In this document: in pieces, positions 24,432 through 36,073 of the stretch | Layout of the letters: each line of letters starts with the position of its first letter | Position numbering within the stretch: position 1 is the first letter of the stretch | Source of the DNA: Sequoia sempervirens | Taxonomy: Eukaryota > Streptophyta > Pinopsida > Cupressales > Cupressaceae | Direction: 5' to 3' | DNA length: 64,000 nt | Assembly: GCA_007258455.2 (NCBI GenBank) | Contig: VDFB02270651.1 | Location: 491,606,711-491,670,710, forward strand | Made by a program: the position numbers and the translations under genes | Notes under the pieces: model-generated | The model's input: only the letters and a program-made list of their open reading frames with translations | The model's database searches: none | What the model was told of the DNA's origin: nothing

Positions 24432-24764
24432 TCTCCCTGATTTTCTCAATCTCTTTCCTTCTTTTGCTCATCCCTCTTTCTATATAATGTGAGGGATTTT
24501 CATTGTAATAGGATCCTTTAGTGTTTTTGCAACGAAGTGCTGCCCTTTTTGAAACAAATTTGTGAAACTTTGCGTTCATGCTTTGTGAATGAGATTCGAT
24601 TAATAAAGAAAAGGATTGCAAGCCAAACTTTGCGTTGGATTCGATACTTTTGTGAGTTAATCTTATTTGGTAGTGATTAGTTCGAAGAATCTGAAAGACT
24701 CTAAGTAGTTTATGTAAAATTTGTGTTACATCTATTATTTAGATTGCATTGTTATTTTTGTTTA

Positions 24765-25045
24765 TCATTGGTTGAATGATCTACAAGACTTTGTGCTTGT
24801 AATCATTCATGCTCTTACCATACTCTTATTCGAGAAGGATCACAAGACTTTGGTAACTGTAATCATTAAGTCTTTGGAATGATACTTTGTTGGATGATCT
24901 ACAAGACTTTGTGCTTATGTCATTCATCTTTATTCAATTGTTGGAATTAAAGAAGACTTTGTGCTTCTAGCGTAGCAAACCGTCGTCCACCGCGGATCAA
25001 CATTGATAAAGCTACGGAACGACTTTGTGCCTTCGTGAGCTTTCC
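24765..25045. repeat. degenerate tandem repeat with AAGACTTTGTGCTT core
   Basis: The core or a close variant occurs at about 24785, 24847, 24903, 24952 and 25019, four of them with a GAT(C/G)(T/A)(A)CAAGACTTT or similar 5' flank and an AATCATT(C/A)A or TCATTCAT word after it. It lies in the presumed R-U5 part of the LTR-like region. Confidence 0.6.
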
Positions 25046-25416
25046 CTTTTACTTTATTTGTTTATTGTTAAATTACTTCTGGTATCTCTACGCTTTGCTT
25101 TGACAAGATAGAGGTATTGGTATTACTGCTAGTTGTTAGTTTAGGTTATTAAGAATTATGAACTTCCAATAGTGAAGCATTGTAAATATCTTCTCTGAAA
25201 AAAGAGAGAAGGGTGAATGTAACACACCCCCCCCACTCCGTGAATTTCGTGTACATTTTGTAATTATTTGTTTGATTTACTATCGCTTCTGTTAGCAGTA
25301 AGAAGGGCACCTCCCCTTTCCGAGAGGAGAGATTTACATCTCACACAGCTGTGGCTGAAGTCCAAGTTGTGTAATCTATCGAAAAGATGATTACATAATT
25401 TTCACCCAACAAAGAT

Positions 25417-26701
25417 GATGCTTTTTGTAGAAGAGGGGGATCTATCACCCTCGGGACTCTAGGTCATGGAAGAGGCCCAAGGAATAGACTGCCCTAAACT
25501 ACCTCGGGTTGACTAGACAGGTTTGAAAGGATGAAAGACTGAGGCTGAAAAGGAAGGGAAAGTAGCACACCACTTTCCTTCTGCTAAAAAAAAGTTTTCA
25601 GAATCAGAAGAGCTGGCTAAAGAGGTCTCAGTCTGCTACCCAAATGACTCACTGTTTGAGTATGACAACACAGATGTCAGACTCCAGTGTGACACACCAG
25701 CATCCTATATGGACAAAGGTCTAGAAAGTAAACAAAATTTACTATGAGCCTACTAACTATCTGATTGGTTGTATTTTGATGTTTGAATGAAAGTAATAAA
25801 AATATAGAAAACAAAGTACTTGAAAGGAAACTATTCAAAATGAACTATTCTAGAAATGACAAAGAGAGGATAGAAAAGGGGTACCGTGCTTCCCATGACT
25901 TGATTCTTCAATTGGATCCACTCAAACATTCCTACACACATAGAAATGAGAAAAATGTTGGGCTATGTTTGAGGTCTACCTTAGTCAGACCCTCATTTTG
26001 GTGTTCCCACCTCCATGAACAACCAAGATACCACAAGATATAGAAATTGATAAAGGAAATAGAAAGGAAGTAGAGCAACTAGATAGAAAGCAAATACAAT
26101 TGAAATGCTATGCAATAAGCATGATGATGCAACCAAATAGAAAGATACAAAGTTTTCTCAAGGCTAATAGCAGAAGGAATAGAGTGACACCAACACGTAA
26201 AGTAGATAAAGCTTGATGATCTTGCAATGGGAGTGGTGTTGCAATGAGAGTACGTTGTTGGAGCCAAATGAGGAGCTTATAACAAGAAGAGCAATGGTGT
26301 AGAGTGAAGCAAGAGTGTGAGAATGAGAGAATGAAGTGTTAGAGTTTGAAAGAAAGCATGGAAGAATGAAGATAGAGTGAAAGAATTGGAAAAATGGAGC
26401 TAAGAGGTCAAATCTTGTCGATCAAGGGAGGTAGGGAATGTTACTCTTTGCACCCAATGGAAAACGTAACATTTATGTAGATCTCAAGGGCAAGAATCTT
26501 ATCAGGATGGTAGCATGGTGCACAAACTTCCGTGCAATGTGCGTGCTTCCCTGACAAAAAATCCTCCATCGACACAAAAAGATGTCGCTAGGTGGAAGGG
26601 ACAAGGTGGTGGTGATGAATTTTACATCATCAATTTTATATTTTCTAAGGTAGGGGAATTAAATGGGGAATTTTCCTAGGGTGCAAATTCGTGCCATTAC
26701 A
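25417..26701 (-). mobile_element. candidate LTR, minus strand
   Basis: On the minus strand a purine tract (AAAGTGGGGGGGAAA, 26702-26716) is followed by TGTAATGGCACG at 26701, the usual polypurine tract/LTR junction. The left edge is set at 25417, where the plus strand begins TGATGC just after the end of the neighbouring plus-strand LTR. The plus-strand ORF at 25783-26043 inside it shows no domain. Confidence 0.35.
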
Positions 26702-26824
26702 TTTCCCCCCCACTTTAGCAAGCATATGTGTCAGTACGGATGTAAGGTAAAGTAGAAGAGATTGAAGAGAATATACCTTAATTGTCGAGGAAGTAGATCT
26801 TCGATCCGATACACCTGGATGTAA

Positions 26825-27155
26825 AGGAGGCAGCTCCATAGGTTCTCGTTCTTGTAGGGAAACCGTGACATGAAAGAGAGAGAGAGATATGGATCCACAA
26901 ATACTCAGTCCTGTGGAGTGTGACACTAGCTTTATAGGTTCTTGGTCCTGCAAAGGAAGCACTGTACGTTCTAAGTCCTGCAGGGCTTGACATGAAAGGC
27001 TTCTACAAGTTCTCAGTCCTGCAAAATTTGATATGAAAGATCCTTATAGGTTCTTGGTCTTGTAAGGAAAGCTTGATGAGGTGCTCAGTCTTGCTAGGAA
27101 ATCTTGATTGTAAAGGAGCTTTATAGGTTCTCAGTCCTTCAAAGCAACATGTTAA
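26825..27155. repeat. tandem repeat, ~45-55 bp unit, about seven copies
   Basis: The unit is close to TATAGGTTCT(C/T)(A/G)GTCCTGCAA plus GGAAA(C/G)(C/T)TTGA(T/C)ATGAAAGG. Copies recur through the segment with substitutions. The repeat explains the overlapping minus-strand ORFs 26645-26962 and 26778-26993. Confidence 0.7.
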
Positions 27156-28200
27156 GCTGTCGATAAAATGTGTTAGGTAAAAAATATAAAACAGAAAAAC
27201 ACATCATAGATCAGGAAATTTAAGAAGAATTTTTCAAAGGGATCCCTCTAGGAACGCTTCAAAACAAGGGGTCCACTCAAAGGGACACTCCGATTTGAAA
27301 TACATGACATTTTCTGCAAACCCTTCTATCATCAAGGAATCCTTTTGTCAATGAATTTGGTAGAAAGAACGCTCCTTCTCGAAGGAAAGTTTTCAAACTT
27401 CTTCATTAGAAAAAGTACTCCTTTTTCAAAGGAAATTTTTTGACCCTTTCATTACAAATTCATTTCTGAAAGAAAAAATTCACTACTTGGGGTTCTTGTT
27501 GAAGAATGCGCTTTTGGAAAATGATTTTTTTTTACTAAGGGGTTCGTTGGCTACTAAATTCACCTTATTGAAAATTAGAAAAGAAAGGTACCCCCCCTTA
27601 GGATGGTGCATGCTACATTGAGGAGTATGTAGCATCCTAAGGAGAGAAAGAAGAGGCAGAGATGTTGTGGCCCATGAGACATAGTGAGATGTAATCATGG
27701 AATGTTGTCATGCACGTGAGGTACAAAACATAAGCACCACAACATCACTAAGTAGATAGAGAGATACAAACAAAGAAAAAGCAAACAAGAGACAAGTAGA
27801 AACAAAGAAATCAAGAGACAGGGGGATCTGAGAGTTTGGGGTCAGATTTGTTCATATATATAAATAGGTAGCACATGGTGTATGAAAGAACAATCATCAA
27901 TCCCAAAAGTTCTTAGATCATGAAGAAGAGCACATGAAGACAAAATGAAAATAAAAAAAATGGGTCAACAAGGAAGAGGGCCTAAATGCCCCCAATGCTT
28001 TGCATCGTCCCCAATCGTCGAAAAGTAAATTTACAACATATAGAAAAATGATGATACACATAGAAGAAGTTTATAAAAATTTTCCAGGCCTGTATCCAAG
28101 CACCTACGAGGGTAGCAAGGGTCCTCTAGGCAGGATAAAAAACACATAAAAACAAGCATAGGGTAACAAAAACACACAAAAATCTAATCTATAGATAAAG
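27156..28200. other. decayed element interior, no gene recognised
   Basis: Low-coding, purine-rich plus strand with A/G-rich runs. A pyrimidine stretch near 27980 (TGCCCCCAATGC) resembles a polypurine tract on the minus strand. No domain is seen. Confidence 0.3.
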
Positions 28201-28213
28201 AAGAGGTACCACG

Positions 28214-29708
28214 CTACTCCTCATCGACTAGCAGGTCATCCTGCTCCCAATCTAGATAATTATATGGGGAGGGAGGATGGACCTGCAAGGGTGAGGTAGT
28301 GAGGGCAGTACCCTCTGACTCTCTTGCAATAAGGGCCAAGGAAGAAGGCCCCTCAAGGTCTTCTTCATTGAGCTCTTGTGAGGTAAAGGTCATCGATCTC
28401 ACAAAGATCGAGGACAAAGCTGAGATATCATCCACTGAGTTAAACATGCACTTCACTAGAGTGACATGTGTTAACTAGGTAGGAGAAGAAGGAGGTTCCC
28501 AAGATTCACTGCCAACCTTGTCGAGAGGGGTAGTGACAAAATCAAGGGATGCAAGGGCCGCCTCCATCATGAGGATGGTGTAAGCCAAAACAGGGCTAGC
28601 TCTCGAAGAAGGTGAACCCTTCTTTCAACCACCACTCAAAGTGAGGTCATCCTTTGGCTTGTGCTTCAGCGGATGATGCTAGATCCCCAAAGAAGAAGAA
28701 AAGGTGGAGGAGGGAGAAGACAAAGCCGTAACAGACACCACTATTTTTTTCGGCATGTCTACGGGTTGAGAAAAGGGAGGGATGTTTGGGAGGGACATCA
28801 AAAGAGGAGGTTCTGTGGAAGGAGCGATGAAGACCTACACCCATTTGGGGTGAGGATCATCAACACCTGTCGAAGGAGTCGAAAATAGAATGAAGGTGAT
28901 TGAAACTGAGGCAAAAGGAGCAAAAGGAAGTGACAACAAAAGAAGATCTAGAAATAGGAGCTACTGGCTCCTCCTCTGTCTTTTGCGAGGTAGCTTGTTC
29001 TATGGCCAAATATTTTCTCTTGCTCATGCACAAGCCAATTACGTAGGCTCCAAGCATTAGAATTTGTAGCCTGAGAAGAAATGGGAGGTTCTTGTTCTAC
29101 CATAGGAGTGTCCTCCACAATTGTGGTCAGTGGAAGGACAACCCCCTAGACAGGGGTAGGAGCAGAGAGCACAGGAGAAGAGACAACAACAGGTAGAGAA
29201 GTAGACACAAGTGTCTCAATAGTTGGCCTCTTCCCATTCACCGCTGGAGGGGTAGGAGGAAGAGTGGTAGGAGGTCATGGAGGTCGAGACACATGAGCAG
29301 CCTCATGATGAACTTTTACCTTGCTGTAAACAACATGCCTAGGAATCGCAGGCAAGATAGAAAGTTTGAAAAATTGGCTCTTAGCTTTTTTCCAAGTGAG
29401 CACCATCGGGCTTCCCATGCGAGGCATGGGAGCAAGAGTCGAAGATGCCACAATAGAGCAGGAAGTAGAAGCAAATGGAGTAGAGGACATAGAAGAGGAA
29501 GGCCCTTAGGCACGAGCAAGCTTCTCCTTCCCCTTTTGCTAGGAGGAGGAGGCAGCTTGCTACTGCACAATCATGGAACCTCTCATAGAGATAGTGTAGG
29601 GAGACACTGGATAGCTCATTTTTGGTGCCTTTCCCCCAATCTTATACTTAACATAGGCATGGTACAACAAGTCTCCCCTAAAAGGGAGAGGTCTGACTGG
29701 AGCACCCG
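28214..29708 (-). pseudogene. possible retroelement linker region, heavily broken
   Basis: Short minus-strand frames (for example 28214-28456, Ser/Leu/Asp rich) follow the retropepsin-like ORF in the same direction. They are Pro/Ser-rich with many stops. By position they would be part of the same polyprotein between protease and later domains, but no reverse-transcriptase motif is seen. Confidence 0.25.
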
Positions 29709-30155
29709 CTAAAAATGGTTCAATGAAAATCCCCCACACAACACCAGTGGTTTATAACTGGTGTCATGCACTATGTGCATAGAGCACTCATGCAAGAATT
29801 TGAGATACATATGAACCACCAAAGTGACACAATTCATGAAGACCAACCAGGGGATGCCTAGCCTCACTCTGAATAGGTTTGACTCTGGGATTATGACAAA
29901 GGAAGTATCAATAGCCTTGGGTCCTACCAGGATTGAAAGAGAAATAAAGCCAAGAAGAGGGACTGAAAGTCCATCATGTGTACAGATAATGTATTTTGAT
30001 TCTTTGTATTCCTCCCTGTTCAAAGTGTTTATAAATATAACTTTTTTAGTTATAACATTCACTTGGATCGTCGGGTCAACTAGGACACCAGTCACAATGT
30101 TTCCATTGATTCGAGCGAGAATGTATAAGGGAGAAGGCTCTTTATTCAAAGGCAC
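29709..30155 (-). pseudogene. retropepsin-like domain of an LTR retroelement polyprotein
   Basis: The 148-residue frame has the layout of a retroviral-type aspartic protease. A beta-strand-like start (PLYILARING) leads to VLVDPTIQVNVIT, where the usual D-S/T-G is D-P-T. Later come a hydrophobic FVIIPES and LGIPWL, equivalent to the L-G-x-x-W/F-L turn. The glycine of the catalytic triad is absent and no zinc knuckle or reverse transcriptase is joined in frame. It is a decayed fragment, probably Ty3/gypsy class, transcribed leftwards like the candidate LTR at 25417-26701. Confidence 0.5.
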
Positions 30156-31770
30156 GTCCTATGAGGTAAATGTTATGTTAGGTGATACACTCGTAGAATG
30201 AGCAGGAGGAATACACAAGAATGAGACCATATTCATGTATCATGATGGCACAAACTCAAAGGAAGTAGAAGGTTCAATGATTAAGTTTGTAAAATGAGAT
30301 GGAAATGGGCCAATATAGATTTGCAATTCATTGTTAGCCTTTTCCACAAACTTGTTAGAATTTTTACTTTTTCCCATCAAGACTAGATGGTACTATCATC
30401 GATGCAATCCTAGATCTCATGACACATGGACACACATCTTTCGAGATCATGTCCATGTACTCGGTGGTATTGGCATAATTGATGCTCATCATAACAATCA
30501 AGATAGAGCTCAGTAAGAGGTCAGGGGTCTGGTAATGTTAGGAATTTGTCTTTTAATAGCCTTTTCAATACAAAAGTGTAAGAATTCAATAGCTTTGTAA
30601 AGTTCCTATTGCACTTCACTCTCTTGTCATTAGTGAGAGGATGAACTTGTTTCAAACTCACACTAAAGTAGACATTCAAGAGGGGTCTAACCGTACTAAT
30701 GCAGATGGTCTAGGATAGCAAAGATCGAGGAGGTGGTCAAGCCCGTAGGATCTGAGATCCTACATCAAGCCAACATAAGCACAAAAAGGACATGCACAAG
30801 GTGTATAATATGCAACATTAAGATACACAAACAATCAATGTCAATAACTAAAAGAAATAAAAAGAAAAACAAGCAAAAAAATGAGGGGGATCAAGGTTCG
30901 ACTGTTTGTCCAACATGGTGTGGATCAAATCTAAGCTACTTGTCCAAAGTGCACACTCACTCTAAGGCAATGGAACTTGTGGCTATCTATTGGGTGAGTA
31001 TCCAAAGGGTGGCTCAGTGAGAAATTCATGCCTCTATATTGGCTTCTCATCATATAATGAGAAAGTCATGCCCACGTTTAGGCTTCTCATCATACGTTAA
31101 CCATACCAAAGCTATACCTCCTGATAAATTTGACAAGGCATCACATAATAATGAAATTCAAGCTTCATGAGGCAAGAAAAGCTTCGTATGCTTGAAACTC
31201 GTGAACAAACATGATGGATCCATAGGCAAGAAAAGTGTGCTATGCAAGGTGTCCATATAACAAATATTGTAAATGTGAAATAGTGTAAGGTGCATTCAAA
31301 GGTATTTTACTTATTTCATGTAAGGTTTCTTCTTAGGGAACATTGTGTCTAATGTCCCCAAGAGAGGAAAAGTCAAATAAATATCACACTCTCAGAGGAA
31401 ATCAAGCCCAACGACACCACCAAGAAAAGGATGCATCACAAGAATAAAGAAAATCACACAATGAAACATGAGTTTCAACATATGCCCCCACTTTAAAGCA
31501 GTTGCTAACACCATTACTCTGAGCAATTGCTTTAAAGTAGAAGAAGACATGAAAGCTTATTCGGAAAGCCTTATGCCAAGTCATATGTTTCTGAATTGAA
31601 CTACATCATGAACATGTCGCATGTGAGCCAACTTAAGGCATGTCATCCACATCCCAAGCTTGTTCTTATATCTACATGAGAGGCAGTCAACTAGCCAAAA
31701 GAGACAATGACAAGTGACATACAAGGACAAGGCTACTTAACCCCTTGCCCCCACTTAGTGCATGACAAGT
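30156..31770. other. non-coding retroelement-like DNA
   Basis: No domain is seen. A ~48-bp direct repeat with GGCTTCTCATCATA(T/C) lies at about 31018-31098. CCCCCACTTTAAAGC (31484) and GCCCCCACTTAG (31750) resemble minus-strand polypurine tracts, suggesting successive truncated element ends. Confidence 0.35.
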
Positions 31771-33131
31771 GATGAGTCCAATTTATGGCTCAATTTTGAT
31801 AGAGTTTATTACCCATTTGTTGTTGTTGTCATAGACTTTTGATACTTGGATGTTTCACATTTTCATGATATTTCCTCAAAACCATAGACATTGGGCATAA
31901 ATTTATCTTTGTAACCTTTAAATGACATTAACATGTTATATGAACTATTTGTAAGTGTGGAATAAGTAAATAAGTAAAACAACTAAAAAAACTTCTTAAT
32001 GAAACATTATATCAAGATTTAACATGAATTAACTAATTTAAAGCATAGAAAACTTGAAAGGGTCTCATTGTGTCCTATCTCCAAATATTTATTAAATCAC
32101 AGAGGGCTCTCAGATTTGGTAAGCACTGTGACTGTTAAAATGTCTATCTAGAGAATGGAATGATGTTAAATGCAATGATCTAATGATTGATAATGATTTC
32201 TAAATGATATGATGCTAATGTAATCTATGCTGACATGAAACCTAATAAAAGAAAGCTATAATAAAACTATGATGTAGTTGTGATACAAATTCTACAAATA
32301 CTATGATTACTATGATGTTATTGCTATTTCCTATTGCTTGATTGCTTGATCGCTTGATTGCTATTCTTGCAAAGTAAGTTTGCACAAAGTTTGGATCCAT
32401 TATTTGCTTCAAAAGGTTGTATATATAGATTTACAACAACACATTTGCACAGGGCTAGCACAACAAAGGCTTGGATTCAATCTAGAGAATTGAATGATGA
32501 GAGATTGAGAAGCTTAAGATGATTATGGGAATGGGTTCTCCCCATGAAAACATCAGGCAAGATGATAGGAAGAATCAGAGGAAGGAGATTGAGAGGATCA
32601 CCTACAAGTTTGTCTCCAAAGCTTTCCCATGAATGCCAGTTGAATTAATTAGATTTGAAAAATCTAATTTTATTGGTGAGTGAATATAAGAATATTGCTT
32701 TATTTGAATATTTTTTATTTATTCAAGTTTAGCAAAGTAAGAAGATATTTAATTAAATGAAACAAATATTTGCTTATTTTCTTATTTAATAAAAAGGGAT
32801 ATGATAATTAAATAAAACTTTAGGATATCTTTATTTAATTAAGAGGAAATATGATAAGATAATTAAATGATACAAACTATTGAAGTTTGCTTATTTAATA
32901 AATGGATAAAATATAGAAGAAATAATGATCATAATAATTAAATAAAACAAAGTATTTAATTTTGTTTATTTAATTAAGAGGAAATAATATAGTAAAATAG
33001 AAGAATTAAAAGTGAACTTAATATAAATAAATATTTCTATTTATTTATTAAGTAGATGAATTTAAGGTTAATTAATCAAATAAATCATATTTAATTAATT
33101 ATATTATTGAGACCATTTTTAGGTGTATACA
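31771..33131 (-). mobile_element. candidate LTR, minus strand, about 1.36 kb
   Basis: On the minus strand a polypurine tract (AGAGGGGCAAAA, 33132-33143) is followed by TGTATACACC at 33131, a clear LTR start. The left edge is placed where the plus strand reads TGATGAGTCC at 31771, giving TG...CA ends. The interior is very AT-rich, with alternating TTAATTAA/AATTAAATAAA tracts around 32640-33110. The partner LTR was not found. Confidence 0.45.
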
Positions 33132-33141
33132 TTTTGCCCCT

Positions 33142-33175
33142 CTTTGAAGTGATGTGTTTACACATTGCTTCAAAG
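33142..33175. repeat. hairpin next to a polypurine tract
   Basis: CTTTGAAG-TG-ATGTGT and ACACAT-TG-CTTCAAAG face each other around TT, giving a 16-bp stem with one two-base mismatch. It directly abuts the minus-strand polypurine tract at 33132-33143. Confidence 0.6.
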
Positions 33176-33276
33176 AAAATTTTGCTGCTGCTGCTAGTAT
33201 TGACAAGAAAATTTTAGTATGCCCCTGACTTGCCCTAGACATTGATTTTAGCCGATGATGGATATATGCCCCCTCG

Positions 33277-33415
33277 GGAGATAAATTAATGATTTTTTTT
33301 TATTATTTTTATTTTTCATAATTTTGCAAATTTTTCTTTATTTTTTATGATTTTTTTTATGTTTCAATGATGATTTGATGTAGATTTGATGTTGAAATAA
33401 TTTATCTCCCGATAT
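33277..33415. repeat. short inverted repeat flanking a T-rich spacer
   Basis: CGGGAGATAAAT near 33277 has its exact complement ATTTATCTCCCG near 33402. The spacer is mostly TTTTTATT. Confidence 0.55.
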
Positions 33416-33689
33416 AGAATGTAGAATATTGTCCCTAGATGAATTTGAATTAATCTCTCTTAAAAGACATTAATTAATCCCATAAAAATCCCACCAAAAT
33501 TAACCTTTAATAGGTCAAAAAGGTCATTTTCAAACTCATTTGTGCATTTGAGTGTTTGAAATCTTTGTTAGAGTAATTTTGTGCAATTTGGAGCAGGATG
33601 TTGATTTCCTATCACACTCACCAATTCGAGTGTGTGTGACGTCACTAGTGCCCGATTGCTTATGGACCTCCAGTATGTACCCATAAACC

Positions 33690-33970
33690 CCCTCGTTTTT
33701 GGTGCTTTCCTCATTTTTGGTGCTTTTTTGAATTTTTTAAATTTTCCTTTCTTTTAGTGCTTTTACATTTCATTGTAGCACTTAAAAAACTTTAGCGCTT
33801 ATGTCATGTGTTTTAGCACCTAGGTTAACTGTTTTAGTACATAGGTAGGATAAATTAGTGCTTTCATAGTTTTAGCGCTTAGGTTAGAAACTTTAGCACT
33901 TTGACCCTTTGTTTTAGCGCTTTGATTAGTTTAGTGCTTCAACTCGAAGTGTTAGCGCTTTGATCGAAGG
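33690..33970. repeat. array of TTTTAGCGCTT / TTTTAGTGCTT motifs
   Basis: About a dozen half-hairpin motifs of the form (T)TTTAG(C/T)(G/A)C(T/A) are spaced roughly 18-28 bp apart. The core equals one arm of the hairpin family at 19334-20408. Here the arms are mostly not paired. Confidence 0.65.
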
Positions 33971-34257
33971 AATTAATTATAGGATGTTTAAAGGACCACA
34001 TAAAATATGTACACTTCTTCCAATCACAATCCTTGTCACAAGTGATACTTATGGAAAGAAAAGTCGGGGATTTTTTTTTCCAATAGGCTACAAGGGATTG
34101 TAAATAGAAGAGAAATGAGCTCTCCTATATAATAATTGCCTCAACATACCAGGTTGACTCCACAAAAAATCGAGAAGAGAGAAAAATGATTTCAATTGTG
34201 ATAGAAAATATAGTCAAGGATAATTCAGATCAATGCTTGTCCTTAAGTGATGTCATT

Positions 34258-34266
34258 GAGGGGGAG
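34258..34266 (+). mobile_element. polypurine tract followed by LTR-like TGTGCATG
   Basis: GAGGGGGAG directly precedes TGTGCATG at 34267. This resembles the tract before a Ty1/copia 3' LTR. The upstream DNA (33980-34257) shows no recognisable polyprotein, so the element is decayed or the match is chance. Confidence 0.3.
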
Positions 34267-36070
34267 TGTGCATGTGAATGACACCACCTAGTGGCTAAAT
34301 CTTGGATATAAGACTTGCATGCATAAAATAAGACATCTAGGAATTATTTGTATTATAACTCCTTTGGATGTAAAAGGAAGTGGTTTCCCAGGTTTGGTTT
34401 TCCATGTATATATTGTGTAATTTTTTAGTATGTGTATCTTGTAGTTTTAATTTTTATCTATTTTATATTTATTTGTAATGATTTTCAATTTAAGATCCTA
34501 ATTTTTAACAATTATTAAGTATGTCCATTACATATGATGTAATATTTTATTGTCATGTAAATGAAATCTAGTTATGTCAATACTTTGTTGAATATGTCTC
34601 CATCCTCTTTGTTATTTATGACTCTATTTCCCAATGGATTAGGAGCTTATCCATGTTATTGTAAGGCCCAAACATCCATCATTTAACATCCTCCATTCAT
34701 GTTAGAAATAAGACTAGATTAGAAATTCATACATGTCCATGATTCATTGTTATAAATTAGGGACCAATCTTAAGGGATTAAAATATTACTAAATCATCAA
34801 AGAATCATGGTATGCGTGTTTGCACCTTATCATCATGTATGTCATGTCAAATGAAATTATCTAAAGGGATTTTTTTTTTAATTATTGTAGGATTATGTGC
34901 AAGGTGTTCTATTAGCTTTATGAGTTTTTTTATGTAGTTAGTTATTCTTTGACCTAGTGAAAATTGTAAGGGTCAAGCATGCATTGCATATAGTTATTGA
35001 TGTTGTGGTCATGTTACATTTTAATCAATGTACACACCTACTAAGAATACCTCTAGAAATACTTTACTTGGTCAAGATGAGCTCAAAATATAGGAGAGAA
35101 TATCCAATCTCATCAATTGGCCTTTAAAACCCCCATTTCACCTTCATGGAAAAAGTCCATATCCCTGAAGGTAAAAAGAAGTTATAGGATTATGGATTAG
35201 AAGTATTAGGAAATAAAAAAATTGAATCATTGCTAGGGATAAAATATTTTAGTCATTACTTGTGAAGTGTTGATCCAATGGATACCTTTAATATATTGGT
35301 AACTCATACAATATATAGTTTGCATTTTTTCAATGTTTAAGTTGGTATTCCATCAACTTATGCCAAAAAATGGTATTTTTCCACATGAATCATTTAACTC
35401 TAGAGATATCTTAAAAATATTAGATATTTATAATTGTGCATTTTGTTTGGATAATTTTGATTTCTAGTCAACTTAAGTAAAAAAAAATTCAGCAAGGATT
35501 GTTGAGTTTAAGTAAAATTGAAGAATTTTATAATGGAATGAACCCTTGAAATTAATTTTTTTCCTTGAACATCAAACATGCTTCAATGATTTCCTCTTTT
35601 GAAAAAGGTGGCAACTCTATTGTTTGAAAAAGAACAAAATTTATTGTTGTTGTACTTTATTTGCTATTAGTGTTTCAAGAACACATATCAAGTATATACA
35701 AGTTGATTATGAAATGCACACATTTTTTATTTCTACTTTTGAAGCATAATTTATTTCATGGAAATGAAATGCATAAGTTTGTGAAACATCAGTTTTCAAC
35801 CCTACATAGTGGTATGTGATTAGTCATGGTTTATTTTCGTGGATATAATTATCATTTGGGTGCTCTTTCATGTGCTTCATATATCTATGTACCTAGAAAC
35901 TATATTGAATTAGTTTCCCATGACTATTTTCGTGACACTTCCTTGTGCTATTCAATTATCCCTACATCTTATAGAAATCCATGACAATATTTACAATAAT
36001 TCATACAAGAAAGAAAATAAAAAATCAATGAGCTTGTTAGGATGAAAAATACTCTATTTTTACAAAAAAT
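34267..36070. other. AT-rich non-coding stretch
   Basis: The first several hundred bases may be the LTR predicted by the tract at 34258. Beyond that I see no gene, repeat array or domain. Confidence 0.35.
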
Positions 36071-36073
36071 CAA

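Larger units (their letters stand above)
24215..25413 (+). mobile_element. LTR-like region, plus strand
   Basis: A purine-rich tract (GGGAGGAGACTAGGAGGG, about 24186-24214) precedes the TG at 24215. A TATA box (CTATATAATG, 24479-24488) follows, with an AATAAA near 24602. The region ends ...TTTTCACCCAACA near 25413, giving TG...CA ends. A matching 5' LTR was not found upstream of the ORF at 20656, so the boundaries are inferred. Confidence 0.45.

Noticed and set aside
24765..25045. Evenly spaced repeats as a CRISPR-like array
   Set aside because: Degenerate cores, variable spacing and a plant nuclear context; it is an LTR-internal repeat.
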